From an uncultured Flavobacterium sp. (lineage in GTDB: Bacteria; Bacteroidota; Bacteroidia; Flavobacteriales; Flavobacteriaceae), in assembly GCF_963422545.1 (NCBI RefSeq), contig NZ_OY730230.1, positions 62,001 to 126,000 on the forward strand: a stretch of DNA of 64,000 bases, read 5' to 3'. A program made the position numbers and the translations under genes. Positions within the stretch are counted from its first letter, which is position 1; each line of letters starts with the position of its first letter. Below are positions 17,993-24,582 of the stretch, piece after piece. The notes below the pieces were generated by a model that did no database searches, had not been told where the DNA came from, and saw only the letters and a list, made by a program, of their open reading frames with translations.

Positions 17993-18805
17993 TTATCCAT
18001 GAGCAGCCACAGAAACATCATTCCATTCTTCCCAGGTTGCAATTTTTTGTTCATAAGTTTGTTTTGCAAATGGTAAAGCCACTTTTCCTAAGAATAAACG
18101 TAAAGGAGGATTTTCGGCTTCAACCAATTTAATAATTGCCGGAACGGTAGCACTTGTTTTACCAAAAGTATCAGGATCATGTCCTTCCGCAATTGCTTTT
18201 CTAATTCCGTCATAAGCAGGAATGCTTTCGCTGTTGAATCCATTACCCCAGATTTCAGTAAAATAACCGTTTGGTTCAATCAAAGTCACATTGATTCCAA
18301 ATTGTTTTACCTCTTGAGAAAGTGTTTCAGTAAGGCCTTCTACAGCAAATTTAGTAGCATTATAAAGACCTAAATTTGGCAAAGTTGTGATTCCTAAAAT
18401 AGAAGAAACCTGAATAATGTGACCGCTTTTTTGGTTTCTCATAACTGGTAAAACGGCTTGTGTTAACCAAAGTGTACCAAAAAAGTTAGTTTCAAATTGT
18501 GCTCTGGCTTCTTTTTCGCTTGCTTCTTCAACAGCGCCATTTAGAGCATAACCGGCATTGTTGATCAGGATATCTATAGTCCCAAAATGCTCTTGTACTT
18601 TTTGTGCAACGGCAAATGAATCTTCGCGATTGTTTACGTCAAGCGTAAGAGGTAAGATTGCATCTCCGTATTTTGCTTTTAGATCCTGAAGAGATTCAAT
18701 ATTTCTGGCCGTTGCAGCTACTTTGTATCCTTTTTCTAAAAATGCTTCTGTCCAGGCTCTTCCAAATCCTTTTGTTGATCCCGAAATTAAAATTGTTTTT
18801 GACAT
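17993..18805 (-). CDS. Short-chain dehydrogenase/reductase
   Basis: A 270-residue classical SDR. The nucleotide-binding motif is SGSTKGFG (residues 8-15), the structural motif is NNAG (82-85), the catalytic serine is in VSS (134/135), and the catalytic pair is Y148-NAT-K152. The substrate cannot be deduced; the closest-looking relatives are uncharacterised SDRs that are commonly placed beside TetR regulators. Here the TetR gene lies immediately upstream in the same direction. A palindrome shared with the TetR promoter lies 77 bp before this start codon, so repression by that regulator is likely. Confidence 0.9.
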   Translation of the reverse strand: MSKTILISGSTKGFGRAWTEAFLEKGYKVAATARNIESLQDLKAKYGDAILPLTLDVNNREDSFAVAQKVQEHFGTIDILINNAGYALNGAVEEASEKEARAQFETNFFGTLWLTQAVLPVMRNQKSGHIIQVSSILGITTLPNLGLYNATKFAVEGLTETLSQEVKQFGINVTLIEPNGYFTEIWGNGFNSESIPAYDGIRKAIAEGHDPDTFGKTSATVPAIIKLVEAENPPLRLFLGKVALPFAKQTYEQKIATWEEWNDVSVAAHG

Positions 18806-18881
18806 GATGTTTAATTATTAGTTGTTGATTATAAATTGTTAATGTTATTATTGAAATTAAATTTTGTAATTATTGTTTTAT

Positions 18882-18897
18882 ATGACCGAACGGTCAT
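18882..18897 (-). promoter_or_regulatory. TetR-type operator upstream of the SDR gene
   Basis: ATGACCG-AA-CGGTCAT is a perfect inverted repeat with a 2-bp centre. It shares the core ATGACCGAnnGGTCAT with the site at 19530-19549 upstream of the TetR gene. It lies between the TetR stop and the SDR start. Its sequence and repetition make it the likely operator of the TetR-family repressor. Confidence 0.8.
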
Positions 18898-18914
18898 TTT
18901 TAGGGTAAAAAAAA

Positions 18915-19514
18915 TTATATGCTGTTTTCTTCAATCATAGCCTTTAGGCTATTAATGATTATTTTCATCTTATCGTTGTTGCCAGACATTCTTGAGATTA
19001 AGTGACCACCTTCCATCATGGCAAACATTATTGTTGCAAACTCAGCATAATTCCAATCCGGATTAAATTCTTTGTTTGAAATTCCTCTATTGATAATTGT
19101 TTGTATTAATTGCTGATTCAGTTTTATAGCATTATTTATCTTTTCTTTGATAACAGGATTTGTGTCATCAGCTTCTGTTCCAAAATTCAACAACGGACAA
19201 CCGCCAATAATTGGGGGAGTTACAGGATTGCTGAAAAAGTCTATATAAGCAAACAATTCGCCTTTAGCCGTTTTGCTTTTGCTCATTTCGGCTTGCAATT
19301 TATTACCCAGAATTTTCATATTATGATCAACCGCTGCGCACGCCAAAACGTCTTTATTCTCAAAATGAACGTACATACTTCCTTTAGACAACTTTGTAGC
19401 CTCCATAATATCACTCATAGCTGTAGCGGCAATCCCTTTTGTATTAAAAATCGGGGCAGCTTTTTCTATAATGAATTGTTTGGTTTCTTCTCCCTTTGTC
19501 ATGGTAGTTTTCAT
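18915..19514 (-). CDS. TetR/AcrR-family transcriptional regulator
   Basis: About 200 residues from the ATG at 19514 (MKTTMTKGEET); the ATG at 19502 is equally possible. A longer in-frame reading to 19610 would run through the operator at 19530-19549 and is unlikely. The N-terminal helix-turn-helix is typical (KGIAATAMSDIMEATKLSKG, then SMYVHFENKDVLA). The C-terminal ligand domain has a CPLLNFGTEADD segment as in TetR_C regulators of SDR and NADPH oxidoreductase genes. It should repress itself and the SDR gene through the shared ATGACCG palindrome, released by an unknown small molecule. Confidence 0.9.
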   Translation of the reverse strand: MKTTMTKGEETKQFIIEKAAPIFNTKGIAATAMSDIMEATKLSKGSMYVHFENKDVLACAAVDHNMKILGNKLQAEMSKSKTAKGELFAYIDFFSNPVTPPIIGGCPLLNFGTEADDTNPVIKEKINNAIKLNQQLIQTIINRGISNKEFNPDWNYAEFATIMFAMMEGGHLISRMSGNNDKMKIIINSLKAMIEENSI

Positions 19515-19529
19515 TTTACGAGAACAAAT

Positions 19530-19549
19530 ATATGACCGATTGGTCATAT
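19530..19549 (-). promoter_or_regulatory. TetR-type operator upstream of the TetR gene
   Basis: ATATGACC-GATT-GGTCATAT is a perfect 8-4-8 inverted repeat 16 bp upstream of the preferred TetR start. It shares its core with the site at 18882-18897. Its position over the expected promoter implies autoregulation. Confidence 0.85.
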
Positions 19550-19602
19550 ACGCAAATGTTTTTCTTTTTTTGTGATAAGTTTCACATTTTTGGATCTGGT
19601 AT

Positions 19603-19741
19603 TTTGCCACGAAGGCACTAAGTCACAAAGTTTTTGTTTCACGCAGATTTAGCAGATCAAGCAGATTTTTTTAATCTTTTTAATCCTTTAATCTGTGGTT
19701 TTAAAATTAAAAACTTTGTGCCTTCGTGCCTTCGTGGCAAA
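19603..19741. repeat. 139-bp composite hairpin element
   Basis: The outer arms are tttgccacgaaggcactaag at 19603 and its near-complement ending cttcgtggcaaa at 19741, about 33 bp with a few mismatches. The inner block 19640-19698 (cacgcagatttagcagatca through ctttaatctgtgg) is almost the exact reverse complement of 31240-31297. It lies between divergently oriented genes (TetR minus, GNAT plus), so it is not simply a terminator. Confidence 0.75.
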
Positions 19742-19772
19742 TAAATCATTAAATATTTTTATTTATGTATTT

Positions 19773-19787
19773 AACTACGTAGTTTTG
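19773..19787 (+). promoter_or_regulatory. Palindrome AACTACGTAGTT overlapping a -7 box
   Basis: A perfect 12-bp palindrome (19773-19784) overlaps TAGTTTTG (19780-19787), a match to the Bacteroidetes -7 consensus TAnnTTTG, 19 bp before the GNAT start codon. The overlap suggests an operator for the MarR regulator encoded as the second gene of this pair. Confidence 0.5.
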
Positions 19788-19805
19788 TGTTTTAATTTTA
19801 TTGAT

Positions 19806-20303
19806 ATGAAACCAATAATTATTCCAATTGAAAATAAATATGCAGATGCTATCGTAGATTTAGTTTTAAGCATTCAGCAAAAGGAGTTTAACGTTCCGAT
19901 TACATTAGAAGATCAACCGGATTTATTAAACATAACCAACTTTTACTATGCCAGTGGCGGTGGTTTTTGGGGTGCTTTTATCGATGATGAATTAGTAGGT
20001 ACGATTGCTTTAGTAAAATTTAGTACTAACGAAGCTGCAATAAGAAAAATGTTTGTAAAAAAAGAATTCCGTGGAAAAGAGTTCTCAATTGCACAGAATT
20101 TATTAGAGACTTTGATTGATTATTGTAAAGAAAATGAAATTGATGATTTATATTTGGGAACAATATCGATACTAGAAGCTGCTTTGCGTTTTTACGAAAG
20201 AAACCATTTTGTGCGTGTTGAGAAAGAATCGCTTCCGGCAACATTTCCGGTAATGAGTGCAGACAATGTATTTTGTCATTTAAAACTAAAAAATAAGGAA
20301 TGA
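19806..20303 (+). CDS. GNAT-family N-acetyltransferase
   Basis: 165 residues from the ATG at 19806 (MKPIIIPIEN). A longer in-frame reading from 19695 would start inside the composite repeat and before the promoter-like palindrome, so it is rejected. The GNAT core is visible: FWGAFIDDELVGTIALVKF (strands before the active site), AAIRKMFVKKEFRGKEFSIAQNLLE (motif A, acetyl-CoA pyrophosphate binding, with a degenerate R-x-K-x loop), and ALRFYERNHFVRV (motif B). The substrate is unknown. Its stop codon overlaps the start of a MarR gene by 4 bp (ATGA), so the two are translationally coupled; MarR/GNAT pairs are common. Confidence 0.87.
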   Translation: MKPIIIPIENKYADAIVDLVLSIQQKEFNVPITLEDQPDLLNITNFYYASGGGFWGAFIDDELVGTIALVKFSTNEAAIRKMFVKKEFRGKEFSIAQNLLETLIDYCKENEIDDLYLGTISILEAALRFYERNHFVRVEKESLPATFPVMSADNVFCHLKLKNKE

Positions 20304-20788
20304 ATATTATTAACGAATCAGGAATTTTAGCTATTTCAACGCGATTGCAACGTCTAAGCGAACAATTGCGCAAAGACGGTGCCTTATTTTATAAATCGTA
20401 TGGTATTGACTTTGAGCCTAAATGGTTTCCGGTAATTTATACCTTGCATCACAAAGGAGTTTTGAGTGTTGTTGAAATTGCAAATGAAATAGGTTATACA
20501 CATCCTTCGACCATTAGTTTGCTTAAGGAACTGGAAAAACAAAAACTAATTCGTTCCAAAAAAGATAAAGTAGACGAGCGCAAACGACTTATAGTTTTGA
20601 CCGCAAAAGGGCAGGAGCTTATTTTAGAAATGGAACCTGTTTGGGGTGTAATGACGCAGGTTCTTTCGGATATTGCAGACAATCAGAATAATTTGCTAAA
20701 AGCCATTGACGAAGCCGAAAACAAGATTTTGCATCAGAGTTTTTTGCAAAGAGCTTTACAATTAAAGAGCGAGAGTGAAAATCAATAA
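20300..20788 (+). CDS. MarR-family transcriptional regulator
   Basis: A 162-residue winged-helix regulator. The recognition region is EIANEIGYTHPSTISLLKELEKQKLIRSKKDK followed by the wing VDERKRLIVLTAKGQELI, both typical of MarR. The N- and C-terminal helices (1-30 and 115-160) form the dimer interface. The start ATG overlaps the GNAT stop codon. The palindrome at 19773-19784 over the GNAT promoter is its most likely operator, which would give autoregulation of the two-gene unit. Confidence 0.9.
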   Translation: MNIINESGILAISTRLQRLSEQLRKDGALFYKSYGIDFEPKWFPVIYTLHHKGVLSVVEIANEIGYTHPSTISLLKELEKQKLIRSKKDKVDERKRLIVLTAKGQELILEMEPVWGVMTQVLSDIADNQNNLLKAIDEAENKILHQSFLQRALQLKSESENQ

Positions 20789-20812
20789 TTAAGTTTTTTA
20801 AATTAATTCAAT

Positions 20813-23800
20813 TTGTATGGTATAGTATATTTTGTAAGAATATTTTTTATATTAGCTATTCTGAATATAAACTATAACAAAAGAATTTTGAAGCAAAAAG
20901 ATATACTAGAGTTTTGGCGAAATGTAGAAATTTTCAATCTTCCAGATTTTAATAATGATGGTGTACTGTTAAAAACAGAGCAAATATTCCCTTGGATTTT
21001 AAACAAAAAAGCTACGAGAAATAATTATGTTTTGCAGCACACTTTGTTTTTTGGGAAATTAGAGAAAAAGACGATTGTTGACCAAATTGATAAATATCTG
21101 GATGGTGAAATTAAAAAAGGAGATTGGGAAGAAACTATTTCTGGATATACATGCCTATCAGCATTGATTCTTGATCAGGGAGGAAGACCCGATGAAAAAA
21201 GTTATGTAACAGCTTCATTTTCTTTTGGAATCAATGCTTTAATAAAAAAACAAAACTTGTCGATTGTACAGGCTGACCTGGAAAAATCGAAAGAAGATTT
21301 TGAATCCAGATATAATATTCCTGAAATTTTAAGTGTAAGCAATAATAATGAAAAAGAAGAGTCTCTAAGAAAAGGAGATATTATTTTATGGGCGCATTTA
21401 AATAAAGAATTAACCTATCTGCATGAGCAGTTTGATATATGGAACAAAGATGATATAAAAATTTATATGTATTCTCAGGAAGTTCCCAAGGATAGCAAGC
21501 CAGATACGGGTTTTTTGAATAGTTTTTATTTAAGCGATTTGAATCATTTTTGTGGTTTAAGCGAAAAGGATTATAGTAAAACTTTAGAAAATTATTTAAG
21601 TTTATCTATAGATAAATCTATTCGAAAGGATATTATTTTAGATAAAAATAAGTTGTTTGATTCCATAAATCCTAAATTAATGCAGGTTGGCAGATGGCCT
21701 TCTAATATAGATTATAGTTTGTATAGTGCACAACTTGGTGCGGTCAATGATTTGTTTTTAAAAGCGGAAAATGATTCATTTATAAAAGGAGTAAATGGTC
21801 CTCCAGGAACAGGAAAGACAACGCTATTATTAGATGTAATCTCGGAAATTATTGTTAAAAGAGCTAAGATAATAGCTCAATTAGGTTGCGAAAACATCTT
21901 TGAGAAAGGATATAATAAAATAGAAAAAGAAAATGGCTTCAATTTATTTTCTTTTAATCTAAAACCGGATTTAAAGAATGATTTTGGAATTGTCATTGCC
22001 AGTAATAATAATTCTGCTGTTGAAAATATAACAAAAGAACTTCCTGCTAAAGAAAAGATAGATTGTACTACATTTCCTGAAGTTGACTATTTTTCAGAAT
22101 GTTCTGGGAAACTGATTCCGGGAGAAAGTTGGGGAATTCTGGCGGCTGCATTAGGAAATAATCAAAATCGAAATGTTTTTAAATCTGCCATTTGGAAATC
22201 AGATGAAACAAATCAAGTATTGGGTTTAGAAGATTTATTGTCAAGTGTTTATAAAGACAGTCAAAATGATTCAACAGCTTACAATCAGGATTTATTCGAA
22301 AAAACAAAAAGCAAATTAAAAGAACTTCATAGAGAATTTGATTCATTTATCAAGAAAGCCGAAGAGTTTCACCAGTCATTACCTGTTTTTATTAAAGCAA
22401 AAAAAGACGAAGAATCATTGAAAAAACAGATTTCGGAAACAAATTTAGAAATAGATACATATGACAAAATAAAAAAAGAACTGGAGATTAGTATTAAAAA
22501 TGAATTTTTAGAAAGCGACAGAATTCAAAATGCTCTAGGTGTACTTCGATCAAACAAACCTTCTTTTTTCTTTTTTCAAAAACTTTTTGGTACCAATTCT
22601 TTTAAAGTTTGGAAAAAACAAGCTGATTTATTCCTATCCCAATTTAGTGATTCTCAAGATGCCTTAAATCGTTTTAAAAATGAACTATTAGGGACGGAAC
22701 AAAAGATAGAAGATTTAAAAGCAAAAAGAAATAAATACGAATATGATTTAAAAAATAGCGTGGAAATAATTGCTAATTATCAGAAACTGAATAAAAGCCT
22801 TAACGAAGATTTTGGTATCGAAAATAAACAATTGTTTAATAAGGAATTTTATGATTTACCATTAGAAGAAATTCACCTTCGAATGCCTTATTATTCTCCA
22901 AAAATTGCCAAACTAAGAAGCGATATTTTTATTCAAAGTCTCAATTTGCATAAATATGTTATACTATCTAATGCAAAAAATATAAGAAATAATCTCAATC
23001 TATTTTTTGAAATGATACTCGGCTGGGTCGAGGTCGAAGCTAAACTAGCTCAAAATTTATGGGACACTTTTTTTCTTTGTATTCCGGTTGTCTCTACTAC
23101 TTTAGCTTCGGTAAGTAAACTATTTCCAAATACAAATAAGGATCAAATTGGTTGGTTATTGATTGATGAAGCAGGTCAGGCTACACCTCAATCTGCGGTG
23201 GGAATTATTCAGAGATCAAAAAGATGTGTAATTGTAGGCGATCCATTGCAGGTAGAGCCAGTAGTAACGATACCAGCAAATCTAGTTGCAAAATTACGTC
23301 AACAAAGCAAAGTTGATTTATTATGGTCTCCCTTACAAACTTCTGTACAGCAACTTGCTGATAGAATTTCTTCATCAGGAACATATATGAAAAACGGAAG
23401 CAATTTGGAACCTATATGGACCGGTTTTCCTTTGCGAACTCATAGAAGGTGCGATGAACCAATGTTTTCTATTGCTAATAAAATTGCCTACGAAGATCAA
23501 ATGGTGAAAGCTGTTAAAGAAAATTCTAAAGAAATTTTTATAGGACCTTCTCAATGGTTTCATGTTGAAAATGTAAATCTCCCAATGAATAAACATGTAA
23601 TTAGTGAAGAAATTGACCTGTTAAAAGAAAAAATCAATCAATTATTAAATGTGGGTTATAATGGAAATATTTATGTTATATCCCCATTTAAATCGGTTGC
23701 TAATGCTTGTGAAAGTGAATTCAGAAAGATAGAGAATATATCCTGTGGGACTGTGCATAAATTTCAAGGAAAAGAGGCTAATATTGTTTTTCTGGTTTTA

Positions 23801-23965
23801 GGAAGTGATCCTAAATCATCGGGAGCAAGAAAATGGGCTTCGCAAAAACCAAATATTCTTAATGTAGCATTAACCCGTGCTAAGAAAAGACTGTATGTTA
23901 TTGGTAATAAAAAATTATGGGGTCAATGTGATTATTATAATGAGATGATGAATATGCTAAATTAA
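20813..23965 (+). CDS. Large superfamily 1 (UPF1/DNA2-like) helicase
   Basis: A 1050-residue ATPase. Walker A is GPPGTGKTT (residues 329-337), motif II DEAG (about 784-787) leads to motif III GDPLQVEP (about 809-816), motif V lies in GTVHKFQGKEANIVFLVLG (about 979-997), and motif VI in LNVALTRAKKRLYVIGN (about 1015-1031). This is the AAA_11/AAA_12 arrangement of SF1B enzymes. Between motifs I and II lies a roughly 450-residue insertion, with predicted coiled coil at about 500-670 (charged E/K-rich heptads). The N-terminal 320 residues are unassigned. The first 25 residues are hydrophobic and odd for a helicase; an in-frame TTG at 20888 (LKQKDILEFW) is an alternative start. RNA or DNA remodelling is expected; a defence role is possible but unsupported by neighbours. 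Confidence 0.85.
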   Translation: MYGIVYFVRIFFILAILNINYNKRILKQKDILEFWRNVEIFNLPDFNNDGVLLKTEQIFPWILNKKATRNNYVLQHTLFFGKLEKKTIVDQIDKYLDGEIKKGDWEETISGYTCLSALILDQGGRPDEKSYVTASFSFGINALIKKQNLSIVQADLEKSKEDFESRYNIPEILSVSNNNEKEESLRKGDIILWAHLNKELTYLHEQFDIWNKDDIKIYMYSQEVPKDSKPDTGFLNSFYLSDLNHFCGLSEKDYSKTLENYLSLSIDKSIRKDIILDKNKLFDSINPKLMQVGRWPSNIDYSLYSAQLGAVNDLFLKAENDSFIKGVNGPPGTGKTTLLLDVISEIIVKRAKIIAQLGCENIFEKGYNKIEKENGFNLFSFNLKPDLKNDFGIVIASNNNSAVENITKELPAKEKIDCTTFPEVDYFSECSGKLIPGESWGILAAALGNNQNRNVFKSAIWKSDETNQVLGLEDLLSSVYKDSQNDSTAYNQDLFEKTKSKLKELHREFDSFIKKAEEFHQSLPVFIKAKKDEESLKKQISETNLEIDTYDKIKKELEISIKNEFLESDRIQNALGVLRSNKPSFFFFQKLFGTNSFKVWKKQADLFLSQFSDSQDALNRFKNELLGTEQKIEDLKAKRNKYEYDLKNSVEIIANYQKLNKSLNEDFGIENKQLFNKEFYDLPLEEIHLRMPYYSPKIAKLRSDIFIQSLNLHKYVILSNAKNIRNNLNLFFEMILGWVEVEAKLAQNLWDTFFLCIPVVSTTLASVSKLFPNTNKDQIGWLLIDEAGQATPQSAVGIIQRSKRCVIVGDPLQVEPVVTIPANLVAKLRQQSKVDLLWSPLQTSVQQLADRISSSGTYMKNGSNLEPIWTGFPLRTHRRCDEPMFSIANKIAYEDQMVKAVKENSKEIFIGPSQWFHVENVNLPMNKHVISEEIDLLKEKINQLLNVGYNGNIYVISPFKSVANACESEFRKIENISCGTVHKFQGKEANIVFLVLGSDPKSSGARKWASQKPNILNVALTRAKKRLYVIGNKKLWGQCDYYNEMMNMLN

Positions 23966-24027
23966 GATTAGGAAATAATTTTAAATAGCCGTGATCTAAT
24001 ATTAATTGATCATAATAAGAATGTGTA

Positions 24028-24214
24028 GTCCCTACGGGACAAATTTAATGTGGTTTATATTCTATATTCTACCAATATATAATCTCTACGAGATATTCCT
24101 TTTGGAAATTATAAAGCTTTCTTTTATTATACAATCTCCACGAATAATACTCCGTTAGGAGTTAAATATTGGTAGAAGAAATTATTACCCCTAGAAAAAA
24201 TGTCCCATAGGGAC
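24028..24214. repeat. Nested array of short palindromes (REP-like, non-autonomous)
   Basis: The array contains GTCCC-TAC-GGGAC (24028-24040), ATCTC-TAC-GAGAT (24082-24094), ACTCC-GTTA-GGAGT (24149-24162) and GTCCC-ATA-GGGAC (24202-24214). Two arms of a 12-bp inverted repeat enclose its middle: TTCTACCAATAT at 24067-24078 and ATATTGGTAGAA at 24166-24177. CTACCAAT is also the outer end of the inverted repeat around the transposase at 8794-9434, and GTCCC-n3-GGGAC matches the hairpin at 9363-9377. The array has no gene of its own. Confidence 0.7.
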
Positions 24215-24582
24215 TAAATACAAATTTGATCGGGGCAATATGAGCTATTTCCAACTAATTAAATTAGTAAAATATCATCCAAAAAGTTTACTATTTGTAA
24301 ATAAGTAGATAGTTTCAAAATTGAATTGTTAAGGAATCTTTGCTTCGAAATCGTTTTCTCTTTCGTACTAAATAATCTTCAAAATTGGTTTTTCCTCAGT
24401 AATTAAAGGAGTTTTAATGTCATTTTCAATTCATTAGTGCTTTTAGTTTTTACAAATCCTTAACAAAGGAGTCTCAGAAATTTGCTTTTCTTTAACAATT
24501 ACATAATTTTCATTTATTTACTATTTATAAAAATAATTGTTCATTTGCTTCAATAAATTTAATATTTGTAAACAAATTAACC
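24215..24582. other. Upstream region of the TonB-dependent receptor
   Basis: No gene is seen. An inverted pair TTGTTAAGGA (24326-24335) and TCCTTAACAA (24457-24466) lies about 120 bp apart, which could mark paired regulator sites. The 100 bp before the receptor start are very AT-rich, and TTAATATTTG at about 24559-24568 only approximates a -7 box. Confidence 0.35.

Noticed and set aside
19695..19805. N-terminal extension of the GNAT acetyltransferase from 19695.
   Set aside because: It begins inside a composite repeat and crosses the probable promoter; the ATG at 19806 starts a standard GNAT domain.
23966..24582. A CRISPR-like array, suggested by repeated short palindromes.
   Set aside because: The repeats differ in sequence and spacing and have no uniform repeat-spacer structure; they match REP-type palindromes instead.
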